From positions 1 through 34,211 of the forward strand of contig CADDZK010000003.1 in assembly GCA_902812425.1 (NCBI GenBank): a stretch of DNA of 34,211 nucleotides, in the 5' to 3' direction. The notes below the pieces were generated by a model that had not been told where the DNA came from, did not search any database, and was given only the letters and a program-made list of their open reading frames with translations. Made by a program: the position numbers and the translations under genes. Source of the DNA: Actinomycetota bacterium. Its GTDB lineage: Bacteria; Actinomycetota; Rubrobacteria; Rubrobacterales; Rubrobacteraceae. Below, in pieces: positions 1-9,764 of this stretch (positions are counted from its first letter, which is position 1; every line of letters starts with the position of its first letter).

Positions 1-3000
1 GCTCCTTGCGTTCCTCGACCTTTACGTGGTGGAACTTCACGCTCTCGCCGTGTAGAGACCCTGGAGGGGAGTTCACGCGCCGCGTCCCGCCGCGCACCCT
101 GGCCTCTATCCCCTGTATGGCTGCTGCGGCCCCTGCGAGGGTCGTGATGCAAGGGACGCCGTGCATGAGGGCCCGGCGACGGATCAGGTACCCGTCAGTG
201 CGTGCCCCGCGGCCCCATGGGGTATTGACTATGAGATCAACACTTCCTGCCTCTATGAGGCCGAGAACGTCCTCGCCGAGCTCCCCGATCTTGGGCACGA
301 CCATGACCGGAAGGCCGTTGTTCTTGAGCACCTCCGCCGTCCCCTCGCTCGCGGAGATCTCGAACCCCAAGTCAGCGAAGGCCCTGGCTATGAGCACGAC
401 GCCCCGCTTCTCGCGGTTGGAGACGGAGATGTAGACCCTTCCTGAGACGGGAAGCTCCTGCCCCGCCGCGGTCAGCGCCTTGGCGAAAGCGCCGCCGAAG
501 GTGCGGTCTATCCCCATCGCCTCACCCGTCGAGCGCATCTCGGGCCCGAGCAGTGGGTCTACGTCGGCGAAGCGGTCGAACGGGAAGACGGGCGCCTTTA
601 CGGAGAAGTGTCCGTTGGTTGAGGCCTGCAACCTCATGTCCTTGAGCTTCTCGCCGAGTAGTACCCTGGTCGCTATCTTCGCCAGCGGCACGCCCGTGGC
701 CTTGGAGATGAAAGGCACGGTGCGCGAGGCGCGCGGGTTGCACTCGATCACGAGCACGTCGTCGCCCCTCACCACGAACTGCACGTTCATCAACCCTACG
801 ACGCCCACGGAGAGCGCCAGCCGCCTGGTATAGTCTTCGATCCGCTGCAGTAGCGCCTGGTGGATAGTGATCGGGGGCGTCACGCACGAGGAGTCGCCGG
901 AGTGAACCCCCGCTTCCTCGATGTGCTCCATGATGCCGCCGACGTAGACCTCCTCCCCGTCCGAGACGGCATCAACGTCGACCTCGGTGTAGTCCTCCAT
1001 GAACTTGTCGATGAGGGTAGGATGCGCGGGACTCGCGCCCGCGCTGGTCCTGAGGTAGAGGTCGAGGTCCTCGTCGTTGTAGACGATCTCCATCCTGCGC
1101 CCGCCGAGGACGTAGGAAGGCCGCACGACGACGGGGTACCCGAGCTCGCGGGCGACCTCGCGGGCCTCCTCGGCGGTCGATGCCGTTCCGAACCTGGGGT
1201 GCGGGATGCCGAGCTCGGCCAGAAGCCGCCCGAACCTGGCCCTGTCTTCAGCGAGGTCTATGGCGTCGGGGGAGGTGCCGAGGATGCGCGCTCCAGCCTT
1301 CTCCAGCTCGTGTGCGAGCTTCAGCGGACTCTGGCCGCCGAACTGCAGGATCACACCGTAAGGATCCTCGCGCCCGATGACCTCGAGCACATGCTCAGCC
1401 GTGAGCGGCTCGAAGTACAGGCGTGTGGACGTGTCGTAGTCGGTCGAGACGGTCTCGGGGTTGGAGTTGATCATGACGGCGTCGTAGCCGCTCTCCCTGA
1501 GGGCGTAGCTCGCGTGGACGCAGGCGTAGTCGAACTCTATGCCCTGCCCGATGCGGTTCGGTCCGCTGCCGAGCACGACGACGGAAGGGTTCTCCCCGCG
1601 CCGAACTTCGTCTTCTTCCTCGTACGTCGAGTAGTAGTACGGCGTGCGGGCGGGGAACTCCCCCGCGCACGTATCCACCGACTTGTAGGTTGGAGAGACG
1701 CCGAGGGCCCGCCTCACACCACGCACGACCTCCACGGAAGTACCTGCCGCCGCGGCCACCGTCTCGTCGGTGAGACCCACCCTCTTAAGCTCCCGAATCT
1801 CCTCGACGCCGAAAGACCCCGAGACCGAACCCTCGGCTGCCACGATCCTGGCTATGGACGCGATAAAGAAAGGGTCTATGGAGGTCCGCTCAAAGATCTC
1901 CGGTATGTCCATCCCCGCGCGCAGGGCGTCGAAGATGGCGAAGACGCGATACGGGCTGGGCTCGTCGAGCCCGGCGTGTACGTCCTGCGGGTCGACCTCG
2001 AGCGAGGCCATAGCCTTCATCAGGCTCTCCGTGAACGTCCTCCCTATCGCCATTACCTCACCTACGGAGTGCATCCTGGTCGTCAGCCTCGGCGTAGCAC
2101 CGGGGAACTTCTCAAAGGCGAAGCGCGGTATCTTGGTCACCACATAGTCGAGCGCGGGCTCGAAAGAGGCTGGCGTCGCACGGGTTATGTCGTTCGGGAT
2201 CTCATCGAGCGAGTACCCGACCGCGAGCTTCGCCGCTATCTTCGCAATGGGAAACCCCGTCGCCTTGCTCGCCAGAGCACTAGAGCGGCTCACCCGCGGG
2301 TTCATCTCGATCACGTAGTACTCGTCACTCTCGGGGTCGACCGCAAACTGGATGTTAGATCCCCCAGTCGAAACCCCGATCTCACGTATTATGCGTAAAG
2401 ATGCGGTACGGAGGGTCTGGTACTGGCGGTCGGAGAGGGTCTGGGCGGGGGCGACGGTTATGGAGTCGCCGGTATGGACGCCCATCGGGTCGACGTTCTC
2501 GATGGAGCAGATGACGACGACGTTATCCGCGAGGTCGCGCATGACCTCGAGCTCGAACTCCTTCCAGCCTGCGACGCTCCTTTCGACCAGGGCGCTTCCC
2601 ACGGGGCTCGCGTCGAGGCCGTCGAGGACGGCGCGGCGAAGTTCGCTGTGGTCGCGGGCTGTGGAGCCGCCCTTTCCGCCGAGGGTGAAGCTAGGACGGA
2701 TGATGAGGGGGAAGCCGATCTCGTCGGCGAGTTCCTCGGCCTCGGCGAGGTTGCGGACCGTGCGGCTCGCCGGCACCTTCAGGCCGATGCGCTGCATGGC
2801 CTCCGAGAAGAGTTCGCGATCCTCGGCCTTCTGGATCGAAGGTATGGATGCTCCAAGGAGCTCGACGTCGAGCTCGTCGAGGACGCCCATCTCGTACAGC
2901 TCGACGGCGAGGTTCAGGGCGGTCTGTCCTCCGAGGGTTGGGAGGAGGGCGTCTGGACGCTCGCGGCGCAGGATCTCGGCCACCGTCTCTACGGTCAGGG

Positions 3001-3202
3001 GCTCGACGTAAGTCGCGTCTGCGACCTCGGGGTCGGTCATTATCGTGGCCGGGTTCGAGTTCACCAGGATCACCCTGTATCCCTCGTCGCGCAGGGCGCG
3101 GCAGGCCTGGGTACCGGAGTAGTCGAACTCCGCGGCCTGGCCGATCACGATCGGGCCCGAGCCGATTATGAGTACGCTCGAGATGTCGTCTCGCCGCGGC
3201 AC
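1..3202 (-). CDS. carB: Carbamoyl-phosphate synthase large subunit (3' end outside window)
   Basis: CarB makes carbamoyl phosphate from bicarbonate, ATP and ammonia channelled from CarA, feeding pyrimidine and arginine synthesis in the cytoplasm. About 1067 codons are open with no stop before the left edge. The protein begins [20 protein letters not shown]. The two ATP-grasp halves are visible: an N-terminal half with a SFTLGGKGG loop and [12 protein letters not shown], and a second half with [24 protein letters not shown] and [12 protein letters not shown]. The family is about 1070-1090 residues, so only a few C-terminal residues are missing. The GTG start at 3202 lies one base after the carA TAG, so the two are translationally coupled. 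I translated the whole 422-860 stretch and found it open and well conserved. CarB identity is certain; only the terminus is unseen. Confidence 0.96.
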   Translation of the reverse strand, partial: MPRRDDISSVLIIGSGPIVIGQAAEFDYSGTQACRALRDEGYRVILVNSNPATIMTDPEVADATYVEPLTVETVAEILRRERPDALLPTLGGQTALNLAVELYEMGVLDELDVELLGASIPSIQKAEDRELFSEAMQRIGLKVPASRTVRNLAEAEELADEIGFPLIIRPSFTLGGKGGSTARDHSELRRAVLDGLDASPVGSALVERSVAGWKEFELEVMRDLADNVVVICSIENVDPMGVHTGDSITVAPAQTLSDRQYQTLRTASLRIIREIGVSTGGSNIQFAVDPESDEYYVIEMNPRVSRSSALASKATGFPIAKIAAKLAVGYSLDEIPNDITRATPASFEPALDYVVTKIPRFAFEKFPGATPRLTTRMHSVGEVMAIGRTFTESLMKAMASLEVDPQDVHAGLDEPSPYRVFAIFDALRAGMDIPEIFERTSIDPFFIASIARIVAAEGSVSGSFGVEEIRELKRVGLTDETVAAAAGTSVEVVRGVRRALGVSPTYKSVDTCAGEFPARTPYYYSTYEEEDEVRRGENPSVVVLGSGPNRIGQGIEFDYACVHASYALRESGYDAVMINSNPETVSTDYDTSTRLYFEPLTAEHVLEVIGREDPYGVILQFGGQSPLKLAHELEKAGARILGTSPDAIDLAEDRARFGRLLAELGIPHPRFGTASTAEEAREVARELGYPVVVRPSYVLGGRRMEIVYNDEDLDLYLRTSAGASPAHPTLIDKFMEDYTEVDVDAVSDGEEVYVGGIMEHIEEAGVHSGDSSCVTPPITIHQALLQRIEDYTRRLALSVGVVGLMNVQFVVRGDDVLVIECNPRASRTVPFISKATGVPLAKIATRVLLGEKLKDMRLQASTNGHFSVKAPVFPFDRFADVDPLLGPEMRSTGEAMGIDRTFGGAFAKALTAAGQELPVSGRVYISVSNREKRGVVLIARAFADLGFEISASEGTAEVLKNNGLPVMVVPKIGELGEDVLGLIEAGSVDLIVNTPWGRGARTDGYLIRRRALMHGVPCITTLAGAAAAIQGIEARVRGGTRRVNSPPGSLHGESVKFHHVKVEERKE

Positions 3203-3203
3203 G

Positions 3204-4313
3204 CTAGGCCGGCGCCTTCTGAGAGATGCCCTCAATGAACTCCTCGAAGAGATAACCCGAGTCTCTGGGTCCTGGGCTCGATTCTGGGTGGTACTGCACG
3301 CTCCAGGCCCTGAGTTCCGGGCTCGCGATGCCCTCGACGGTGCCGTCGTAGAGGTTGCGGTGAGTAAGCTCGACGCCGTCAGAGAGCGAGTCTTCGTTTA
3401 CGGCAAAACCGTGGTTCTGACTCGTTATCTCTATGCGTCCCGTTCTGAGGTTCCTGACAGGATGGTTTGCGCCGTGGTGGCCGAAGGGCATCTTGTACGT
3501 CTCGCAATCCAGGGCGAGTCCGAGGAGCTGGTGGCCGAGGCAGATGCCGAACGTCGGGACCTCCCCTAGCAACGGACGCAGGGTCTCTACCGCTTCTCCG
3601 AGGGCGGCGGGGTCGCCCGGTCCGTTCGAGAGGAACAGGCCGTCTGGCTCGGCGGCGAGGATCTCCCCGGAGCTCGTCGAGCCAGGCATCGCGAGGACGG
3701 AGGCACCGCGGCTACGGAGTTCCCTGTAGATAGAACCCTTCACCCCGTAGTCAAGGGCGAGGACGCGGCAGCGTTCCTCCCCGAAGGCAGGAAGCAGCGT
3801 GGGCTCCGTTAGCTCCGAACTCGTCGAGGCGAGGTCCAGGCCGACCATCGAGGGATGGGCCGTAGCCTTCTCGCGCAGGACGCTGCGGTCTGACTCTGAG
3901 GTCGAGATCACACCCCGCATAGCACCCTTGTCCCTGAGGTGCCGCGTGAGGGCACGGGTGTCTATGCCCTCGATGCCGAGGACGCCGTTCTCGTCGAGGA
4001 GGGCGGCCAGGGAGCGTTCGCTCGCCCAGTTACTCGGGTGTGGCGTGTACTCGCGGACGATGACGGCTGCGGCCTGTACCCTGCGGGACTCGTCGTCGCC
4101 GGGGATCACACCGTAGTTCCCGATGAGCGGGTAGGTGAAGAGCAGGATCTGACCGCGGTAAGAGGGGTCTGTTATGGTCTCCTGGTAGCCGACCATGCTC
4201 GTCGTGAAGACGACCTCGCCCGCCACTTCGTCCTCGCCGGCAAAGCTCCAGCCCTCGAAGACGGCCCCGTCTTCGAGGACCAGCGTCGCCCTGCTCCGCC
4301 CCTGGCTATGCAC
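3204..4313 (-). CDS. carA: Carbamoyl-phosphate synthase small (glutaminase) subunit
   Basis: CarA hydrolyses glutamine and passes ammonia to CarB. The 369-residue reading starts at GTG (4313), whose first bases overlap the end of pyrC. The frame is open further upstream to 4361, but there it would run deep into pyrC, and homologues begin close to the [11 protein letters not shown] segment. An N-terminal CPSase small-chain domain (residues 8-140, with [16 protein letters not shown]) precedes a class I glutamine amidotransferase domain with the nucleophile in FGICLGHQ (Cys258) and the His in VQYHPE near the C-terminus. Length is typical. It ends with TAG directly before carB. A GGAG lies only 3 nt from the GTG and a GAGG about 10 nt upstream, so the exact start is moderately certain. 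Confidence 0.95.
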   Translation of the reverse strand: MHSQGRSRATLVLEDGAVFEGWSFAGEDEVAGEVVFTTSMVGYQETITDPSYRGQILLFTYPLIGNYGVIPGDDESRRVQAAAVIVREYTPHPSNWASERSLAALLDENGVLGIEGIDTRALTRHLRDKGAMRGVISTSESDRSVLREKATAHPSMVGLDLASTSSELTEPTLLPAFGEERCRVLALDYGVKGSIYRELRSRGASVLAMPGSTSSGEILAAEPDGLFLSNGPGDPAALGEAVETLRPLLGEVPTFGICLGHQLLGLALDCETYKMPFGHHGANHPVRNLRTGRIEITSQNHGFAVNEDSLSDGVELTHRNLYDGTVEGIASPELRAWSVQYHPESSPGPRDSGYLFEEFIEGISQKAPA

Positions 4314-5613
4314 GTACTCCAAACCTCGCTCCAGTTCTGTCGTGTACAGGCTCGCCCCCAACTATAGTACCCACGACCCGACCCGTCAGCGTCCTTCCCA
4401 GATAAGGAGAGTTCGAGGAGCGGCTGATCAGGGTCTCCCTCCCGACCGTCCACTCCTCGGAGAGGTCGACGAGCGTGAGATCCGCAGGCGCGCCTATTCT
4501 GAGGCTTCCGCCCTCACCGACCCACTCGCCCGGGGCGCAGCTCATCGTTTCGACCAGGCGCGTGAGCGAGAGCCTGCCGGTGAGCACGAGATCCGTGTAC
4601 AGTGCGGCGAACGCCGTCTCGTGGCCGAGGAAGCCTGGCGCGGCCTCCTCCATCGGGAGCTCCTTCTCCTCCGAAGCGTGCGGCGCGTGGTCCGTCGCCA
4701 CAAAGTCCAGGATGCCCTCTCGCAAGGCCGCTTCGACACCTCCGCGGTCGCCGTCGGGCCTGAGCGGCGGGTTGACGCGGTAGAGCCCTTCCAGGGTAGA
4801 GACGAGATCGTCCGTCAGAGTGAGATGGTGGGGCGTGGTGTCCGCGGTCACGTCAGCCCTCTCCTTGAAGAAGCCAACCAGGGCCGCCGAGAGGGCCGTC
4901 GAGACGTGGGTGATGTGCACCTTAGCACCCGTCTCCGCGGCAAGGATGAGGGCCGTCGCCGTCGCGGCGTCCTCCGCGCTCGCGGGTGAGCCAGGGAGCC
5001 CGGCGAGGGAGGCAGCGACGCCGTCGTGCACGACGCCTGTGGCCAGCGTGTGGTCCTCGCAGTGCAGGAACACGGGCAGCCCCGCCGAGTGCGCATAGAG
5101 CATCCCGTTCCTCAGGACGCCGGCAGACGCCGTCCCGAGCCCGTCGTCGGAGACGCAGAATGCACCCGCTTCTTTCAGCAGGCGCATCTCCGTCAGCCTC
5201 TCGCCCGCCAGCCCGACGTGGAGGGCCGCCGATACGCGCGCCCTCACCCGCGATTCCCGCTCCACGCGGCGCACCAGACCGCTCACCATTACTGGCCGGT
5301 CCACTACGGGGTCCGTGTTCGGCATCATTACGACGCCGGTGAAGCCACCGGCGGCCGCTGCTGCCGAGCCGCTCTCTATATCCTCCTCGTCCTCGCGTCC
5401 CGGCGTGCGCCAGTGGGCGTGGACGTCCACGAAGCCGGGGAAAAGGTGCAGGCCCTCGGCGTCGAGCTCTCGGGGGCCGTGAAGCCCTTCTCCGACCTCC
5501 GAGATCCTGCCCGACGAGAGGCGCACGTCCATGACGCCGTCGAGACCAGAGCCAGGGTCGAGTATGTGGGCCTGGCGGATGACGAGTTCCGTCGGAGCGC
5601 TATCCTCCCGCAT
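4306..5613 (-). CDS. pyrC: Dihydroorotase (type I, zinc amidohydrolase)
   Basis: PyrC cyclises carbamoyl-aspartate to dihydroorotate, the third step of pyrimidine synthesis. The 435-residue protein has the amidohydrolase metal motif VHAHWRTPG (His65, His67), the MMPNTDP segment after a run of alanines and glycines ([10 protein letters not shown]), and the late DHAPH motif. The classical HVHLREPG is here HAHWRTPG, so the Glu of the REPG part is Thr. The start is ATG 5613, forming a TGATG overlap with pyrB; upstream in-frame sequence belongs to the pyrB region. The TAG stop lies inside the start region of carA. The order pyrR-pyrB-pyrC-carA-carB is the classical Gram-positive pyr operon. Confidence 0.95.
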   Translation of the reverse strand: MREDSAPTELVIRQAHILDPGSGLDGVMDVRLSSGRISEVGEGLHGPRELDAEGLHLFPGFVDVHAHWRTPGREDEEDIESGSAAAAAGGFTGVVMMPNTDPVVDRPVMVSGLVRRVERESRVRARVSAALHVGLAGERLTEMRLLKEAGAFCVSDDGLGTASAGVLRNGMLYAHSAGLPVFLHCEDHTLATGVVHDGVAASLAGLPGSPASAEDAATATALILAAETGAKVHITHVSTALSAALVGFFKERADVTADTTPHHLTLTDDLVSTLEGLYRVNPPLRPDGDRGGVEAALREGILDFVATDHAPHASEEKELPMEEAAPGFLGHETAFAALYTDLVLTGRLSLTRLVETMSCAPGEWVGEGGSLRIGAPADLTLVDLSEEWTVGRETLISRSSNSPYLGRTLTGRVVGTIVGGEPVHDRTGARFGVRA

Positions 5614-6530
5614 CACGCGGCGGCCCTCTGTGCCACACCCGTCGAGAGGGCGAGGACGGCGGATCGGACGCAGATACCGGCGGCGACCTGGTCGGGGATC
5701 AGGGACGAGGCGTCGAGGACGACGTCGCCTGAGATCTCGACCCCCCTGTTGACAGGCCCCGGATGCATGACGAGCAATCCACTGTGAAGATGGCGGCGCG
5801 CGACGCCGTAGAACCTGGCGTACTCGGCGACGGAGGGTATGCGCGCGCCCGTCATCCTCTCCCGCTGCAGCCGCAGCATGTACAGAACGTCGGCGCCCCA
5901 TTCAATTGCGTCGTCGACGGAGGAGAGCACGGGGAGTCCCCATGCCCCGGCGTCGGGCGGAAGTAGCGTACGTGGAGCCACGAGGGACACCTCGATCCCG
6001 GCCCGCACGAAGCCGGGTATGACGCTACGGGCGACGCGGCTGTGCAACACGTCCCCGACGATGGTGAGGCGGCGTCCCGCGAGCTCCTCGAAACCGCCGA
6101 GCGCGTCGCTCAGGGCGTAGAGGTCGAGGAGGGCCTGGGTCGGGTGCTGGCCGCATCCGTCCCCGGCGTTTATGACCGGCGCGGCGGTATGGTGAGAGGC
6201 AAGGGCCGCCGCCCCTGCTGAAGGATGTCGCAGCACGATCGCATCCGCCCCGAGGCGGTCGAGGGTGACGACGGTGTCGATCAGAGACTCTCCCTTCGCT
6301 ATGGCCGAGCCCTTCTCTGAGAGTGAGATCACATCCGCCCCCGAGCGCTTCGCCGCGAGCTCGAAGGAGACGGCCGTCCTGGTCGATGCCTCGAAGAAGG
6401 CGAGACAGACGGTCTTTCCGGCGAGCGCTTCCCTGACGTGTCCCCCTGCATAAGCGCGCGCAAGGTCGAGTACCTCACGAAGGTCCTCGCGACTTGTATC
6501 CTCCAGCGTCAGAAAGCTCCTAGTCTCCAA
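5613..6530 (-). CDS. pyrB: Aspartate carbamoyltransferase catalytic subunit
   Basis: PyrB condenses carbamoyl phosphate and aspartate. The 305-residue protein carries the carbamoyl-phosphate loop FFEASTRT (STRT at 49-52; FFEPSTRT in most relatives), the mobile-loop lysine in AKGES (around 79-82), the [11 protein letters not shown] segment and HPGPVNRG near the C-terminus. No PyrI regulatory chain is present, as in Bacillus-type operons. The start chosen is TTG at 6530, overlapping the last codons of pyrR. A CTG 18 nt further in has AGGAG 4-5 nt upstream and is a real alternative, giving [10 protein letters not shown] as N-terminus. Function is certain, the first residues are not. Confidence 0.95.
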   Translation of the reverse strand: METRSFLTLEDTSREDLREVLDLARAYAGGHVREALAGKTVCLAFFEASTRTAVSFELAAKRSGADVISLSEKGSAIAKGESLIDTVVTLDRLGADAIVLRHPSAGAAALASHHTAAPVINAGDGCGQHPTQALLDLYALSDALGGFEELAGRRLTIVGDVLHSRVARSVIPGFVRAGIEVSLVAPRTLLPPDAGAWGLPVLSSVDDAIEWGADVLYMLRLQRERMTGARIPSVAEYARFYGVARRHLHSGLLVMHPGPVNRGVEISGDVVLDASSLIPDQVAAGICVRSAVLALSTGVAQRAAA

Positions 6531-7074
6531 CGACGATCACCCCGTCCTCCCCATCGGTCTCCTCCAGGTTGACCAGTACTCTTTGGCCCCGCGCCGTCGG
6601 CACGTTCTTGCCGACGTAATCCGCCCGGATCGGCAGCTCCCTGTGTCCCCGATCCACCAGTATCGCCAGCCTGACGGCGGCTGGCCTTCCGAGCTCCAGA
6701 AGCGCATCCATCGCCGCGCGCGCCGTCCTGCCCGTATAGAGAACGTCGTCCACGAGGACTACCGTCTTGCCTGTCACGTCGAAGGGTACGTCGCTGCCGC
6801 GGACCTCAGGGTCCTCCTGCTCCAGGTCGTCGCGGTGCAGCGTTATGTCCAGCGAGCCTACAGGGAGCTCGATCCCTTCGAACTGGCGGACGTTCGCGGA
6901 GATCCTGTGCGCCAGAGGCACCCCGCGCGTTAATACCCCGACGAGCGCGAGGTCGTCGAGGCAGGAAGCGTTTCTTTCGAGGATCTCGTGCGAGATGCGG
7001 CGTAGCGAACGGCTCAGACCGTCCGGGGTGAGCACCGTCGAGTGCGCGTGCTCGTAGACGCTTGATCGGCTCAA
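6520..7074 (-). CDS. pyrR: PyrR, UMP/UTP-responsive RNA-binding regulator with uracil phosphoribosyltransferase fold
   Basis: PyrR binds pyr mRNA when UMP or UTP is high and represses pyr gene expression; many also have weak uracil phosphoribosyltransferase activity. The 184-residue protein shows the type I phosphoribosyltransferase PRPP loop [16 protein letters not shown] (105-120) and the [11 protein letters not shown] segment typical of PyrR. The start is TTG at 7074, supported by the strong Shine-Dalgarno GAAGGAGG six bases upstream (7081-7088). Directly upstream of that is a PyrR-type hairpin (7089-7104), so the gene heads its own regulated operon. The 60-nt gap to the upstream gene is one of the few real gaps in the chain. 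Confidence 0.95.
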   Translation of the reverse strand: MSRSSVYEHAHSTVLTPDGLSRSLRRISHEILERNASCLDDLALVGVLTRGVPLAHRISANVRQFEGIELPVGSLDITLHRDDLEQEDPEVRGSDVPFDVTGKTVVLVDDVLYTGRTARAAMDALLELGRPAAVRLAILVDRGHRELPIRADYVGKNVPTARGQRVLVNLEETDGEDGVIVVGD

Positions 7075-7088
7075 GCCCTGCCTCCTTC

Positions 7089-7104
7089 GCGTCTCACGGG
7101 ACGC
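7089..7104 (-). promoter_or_regulatory. Putative PyrR-binding hairpin (CNGNGA hexaloop) abutting the pyrR ribosome binding site
   Basis: Read on the minus strand this is a perfect 5-bp stem GCGUC/GACGC closing the hexaloop CCGUGA, which fits the PyrR anti-antiterminator loop consensus CNGNGA at every fixed position. The 3' arm is followed at once by the Shine-Dalgarno GAAGGAGG and, after six bases, the TTG start of pyrR. In Bacillus the same loop acts by attenuation; in mycobacteria a loop at the pyrR ribosome binding site controls translation. No terminator is visible here, so the mycobacterial mode is inferred. Confidence 0.7.
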
Positions 7105-7134
7105 CGTTAAAGGATCGGTATTCCGAAGGTCAAG

Positions 7135-8028
7135 CTACCAGAGGGCGAGGGAGCCGTCAAGCTCGGTGGCCGAGCCTCGCAAATCCTCAGGAATCTCCGA
7201 GCGGAACTCCAGCGCCTCACCGCTCACGGGATGCTCGAAGGACAGGTGCTCCGCGTGCAGCCAGAGGCGATGTTCAGGAACGGGCTCTCCGTACAGCGGG
7301 TCGGCGTAGACCGGGTATCCGATGGCCGAGAGGTGGACCCGGATCTGATGCGTCCTCCCCGTCTCGAGCCTTACACGGAGCATCGCGTACCCCGTGGCCT
7401 CGGTGAGCACCTCGAAGTGTGTGATAGCAGGTTTCCCTACGCCTGCGGCCATGAGCGTGGGGTTATCGGGGTCGCGACCGACGGGGGCGTCTATCGTCCC
7501 CGTCGCGGGCAGGCCTTCGCCCACCACGAGCGCCCTATAGACGCGGCCTACCCGCCGCGCCGACATCATCTGTACGAGCCTGAAGTACGCGGGCTCGCCT
7601 TTCGCCAGCACCATAAGGCCCGACGTGTCGCGGTCGAGACGGTGGACGACGCCGGGACGAGGCGGGTCGTCCCCACCAGCGATACCCCTGTTCAGAAGCG
7701 CGTTCACGAGCGTCCCGGAAGGGTTGCCAGCGCCGGGATGTACGACGAGGCCTGCGGGCTTGTCCACGACGAGGATGTACTCGTCCTCGAAGACTACTGG
7801 GACGGGGATCTCCTCCTGCGCGAGACCCTCCTCGGGGACCTGTGCCTCGACGCGTTGCCCCAGGTGAACCTTGTGGGAAGGAGGAACCTCCTCGCCATCG
7901 ACGAGCAGCAGACCGTCCCCGATCAGACGTTGCGCGAGGCTCCGGCTTATGCCGAAACGCCTGGCGGCCAACCGGTCGATCCGCTCCCCGGCGTCCGCGG
8001 GGTCTACTTCGAAGCTCGGGGACGGCAA
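7135..8028 (-). CDS. RluD/RluA-family ribosomal large-subunit pseudouridine synthase
   Basis: This enzyme isomerises uridines to pseudouridine in 23S rRNA. From the TTG at 8028 it is 297 residues: an S4 RNA-binding domain (about 13-65, GERIDRLAARRFGISRS), then the catalytic domain with the signature HRLDRDTSGLMVLAK, catalytic Asp132, and RLETGRTHQIRVH. The frame is open upstream to 8148 but that part overlaps the DUF167 gene, so I use the TTG just inside its TAA. No clear Shine-Dalgarno is seen, so the start may be a few codons off. In many actinobacteria lspA lies just upstream; here it is replaced by DUF167. RluD is the best guess by length and S4 domain; the target uridine is not readable. 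Confidence 0.9.
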   Translation of the reverse strand: MPSPSFEVDPADAGERIDRLAARRFGISRSLAQRLIGDGLLLVDGEEVPPSHKVHLGQRVEAQVPEEGLAQEEIPVPVVFEDEYILVVDKPAGLVVHPGAGNPSGTLVNALLNRGIAGGDDPPRPGVVHRLDRDTSGLMVLAKGEPAYFRLVQMMSARRVGRVYRALVVGEGLPATGTIDAPVGRDPDNPTLMAAGVGKPAITHFEVLTEATGYAMLRVRLETGRTHQIRVHLSAIGYPVYADPLYGEPVPEHRLWLHAEHLSFEHPVSGEALEFRSEIPEDLRGSATELDGSLALW

Positions 8029-8032
8029 CCGG

Positions 8033-8338
8033 TTACTGGAGGTGTTCGGATAGGATCTCGCGCACTTCCTCGGGCGCGGCGCCCCTGATGAGAACGGCTT
8101 TGTTCCGGCTCGATGCGCCCCTGACGACACAGATGTCCGAGGAAGCAACCCCGAGTAACCGTGCCAGGTAACGCTCCGCTTCGGCGTTGGCCCTGCCTTC
8201 GACGGGTGGCGCAGCGACCCTGAGCTTCAGGGCGTCCTCGCCGTAGGCACCCTCGATGGAGGTGCGCCTGGCACCGGGCGAGACCCTCAGGTTGAGTACG
8301 GTTCCTTGTGGGCTCGGGACGACGAAGCCCCTACTCAC
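8033..8338 (-). CDS. DUF167 / YggU family protein
   Basis: A small 101-residue protein of the DUF167 (YggU) family, of unknown biochemical role. The family signature is present: NLRVSPGARRTSI near the N-terminus, then LKLRVAAPPVEGRANAEAER and a C-terminal RGASSRNKAVLI segment. The GTG start (8338) overlaps the divIVA stop by eight bases, and the gene ends just before the pseudouridine synthase. Members often lie next to yggT and yggS, and both of those are close upstream here, which supports the call. No membrane segment or catalytic motif is visible. Confidence 0.9.
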   Translation of the reverse strand: MSRGFVVPSPQGTVLNLRVSPGARRTSIEGAYGEDALKLRVAAPPVEGRANAEAERYLARLLGVASSDICVVRGASSRNKAVLIRGAAPEEVREILSEHLQ

Positions 8339-9413
8339 GACGGCGCAGAAAGCGGCTCGCCCGGAAGATGCGGCTGTCTCCCTGCTCGCCTTCTCCCCGG
8401 TCGAAGAACTCCTGCGAGCTGCTCTCCTCGGCCAGTGCAGGCTCCTCCCGCTCCACCTCGTCCGCCGCCTCCGGCTCTGAGACGGGAGACTCCTGAACCG
8501 TCTCTCCCTGCGCCGTTGACGGCTCCCCCGCGGGCTCTTCGGCAGGCGCCTCTTCAGGTGGTTCCTCTGCTTCCGGTTCGGCAGAGAGTGGTCCTTCCGT
8601 CCGCAGCACCTCCGTCGGCTGCTCCTCTGCCGGTGGTTCGTCTACCGCCGTCTCGGGATGCTCGGGCGAGACCTCAGTAGCGGCAAACTCCTCTTCTCCT
8701 GCCTCAGGCTCGACGTTCTGGGTAGCGCCGGCATCTTCCGAGCCGGTAACGGTGAACGCCGTGGGCTCTTCCTCAGGCTCGACGACCTCGGGCTCGGAGA
8801 CCGGCTGATCCGGCTCCTCGCCCGCCTGTGCGGCGAGCGGCTCTTCTCCCTGGGCTGCCGCCGCCTCGCGGACGACGGCGATCGACTCTGTGTCGAGCCG
8901 CTCGCGCAGGGAGGCTTCGATCTCCCTGGCCGAGGAGACCTCCATGTTCTCCATCATGTCCATGTAGGTCTTCAGAAGGTGCCTGAAGTCGTTAGCGAAG
9001 CTTCTCTTCGCCTCCTGCAGCGCCTCGTAGGAGTCCTGGACGCGTTCTATACGAGCGGCGGAGTCCGCGAGCATCTGGTGCGAGCGGGTCTGCGCCTCGC
9101 GGATCGTAAAGTCCGCCTCCCTCTGGGCGTTCTGCCTCACGTTCTCGGCCTCCTGGTTCGCCGCCCGGCGCAGGTCGTTCGAGGCCTGCTCGGCGTGGAC
9201 GAGGGCGGCCCGGATCGAACCTTCCAGGTCCTCGAACTGCTGCAGTCTGTCGCGGAGGCTCGATACCTCCTCGCGCATCCTCTGGTTCTCCGTGTAGGTG
9301 CGCTCGAACTCGTCGGCCACGGCGTCGAGGAAGTCGTCGACCTGGTTCGCGTCGTAGCCGCGGAAGCCGTTCTTGAACTCCTTGCGCCTAATATCTATGG
9401 GTCGTATCGGCAT
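8331..9413 (-). CDS. divIVA: DivIVA-domain polar/septal scaffold protein with long acidic tail
   Basis: DivIVA (Wag31) proteins bind curved membrane and recruit growth or division machinery. The 360-residue protein opens with the conserved lipid-binding region (PIDIRRKEFKNGFRGYDANQVDDF; the central piece is IRRKEFKNGFRGYD), then a long predicted coiled coil rich in Q, E, R and A to about residue 190. A Glu/Pro-rich disordered tail of about 150 residues follows, ending in a basic peptide FRASRFLRRRE. Classical DivIVA is shorter; a long tail is common in actinobacteria. The end resembles the FtsZ C-terminal peptide encoded nearby (see findings). ATG start; it lies between yggT and DUF167 with almost no spacing. 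Confidence 0.93.
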   Translation of the reverse strand: MPIRPIDIRRKEFKNGFRGYDANQVDDFLDAVADEFERTYTENQRMREEVSSLRDRLQQFEDLEGSIRAALVHAEQASNDLRRAANQEAENVRQNAQREADFTIREAQTRSHQMLADSAARIERVQDSYEALQEAKRSFANDFRHLLKTYMDMMENMEVSSAREIEASLRERLDTESIAVVREAAAAQGEEPLAAQAGEEPDQPVSEPEVVEPEEEPTAFTVTGSEDAGATQNVEPEAGEEEFAATEVSPEHPETAVDEPPAEEQPTEVLRTEGPLSAEPEAEEPPEEAPAEEPAGEPSTAQGETVQESPVSEPEAADEVEREEPALAEESSSQEFFDRGEGEQGDSRIFRASRFLRRRE

Positions 9414-9419
9414 CTCTTA

Positions 9420-9764
9420 TCACCCCGTAACAGGTCGTATGAAGTTTGCAACGACGATCAAGAGCAAGGTTCTCGCGATGGAGAGCCCGAAGATCGCGAT
9501 GATCGGCGAGAGGTCTATCCCGAACCCTCCGAACTGCAGCATGGGTATCCTGCTCCTTATGGGCCAGAGGATAGGGTTGGTCACGGCCTTGACCGCATCG
9601 TAGATGGCCTGCATGAAGCCGCTCGAAGGGTAGCCGGGGAACCAGGAGAAGAGGATGGAGGCGATGATGAACCCGAAGAGGATGTAGTAGGTGTAGTTTA
9701 TCGCCGCGGCGAGAAGGCTCGACACGCTGAACCCGAAGTCCTGCAGTAGAAGGCCCACCATCAT
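9420..9764 (-). CDS. YggT family integral membrane protein
   Basis: A 114-residue membrane protein with two hydrophobic segments (about 17-45 and 86-108) joined by the family loop SWFPGYPSSGFMQAIYDAVK and NPILWPIRSRIPML. YggT/Ycf19 proteins are linked to osmotic tolerance and, in cyanobacteria and chloroplasts, to thylakoid or nucleoid organisation; no enzymatic activity is known. Its ATG overlaps the proC stop in an ATGA junction and divIVA follows. The sepF-proC-yggT-divIVA order is standard for Gram-positives, which supports a division-linked role. Confidence 0.92.
   Translation of the reverse strand: MMVGLLLQDFGFSVSSLLAAAINYTYYILFGFIIASILFSWFPGYPSSGFMQAIYDAVKAVTNPILWPIRSRIPMLQFGGFGIDLSPIIAIFGLSIARTLLLIVVANFIRPVTG

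Noticed and set aside
860-2398. A 512-codon open frame on the plus strand opposite carB
   Set aside because: It is in exact antisense register with carB, a usual by-product of high-GC coding DNA; the minus strand gives continuous CarB homology.
7106-7133. Promoter-like TTGACC-N16-TTTAAC just upstream of pyrR
   Set aside because: A start from it would fall inside the PyrR hairpin, and the -35 lies at the end of the upstream gene; kept only as a remark, not as a feature.
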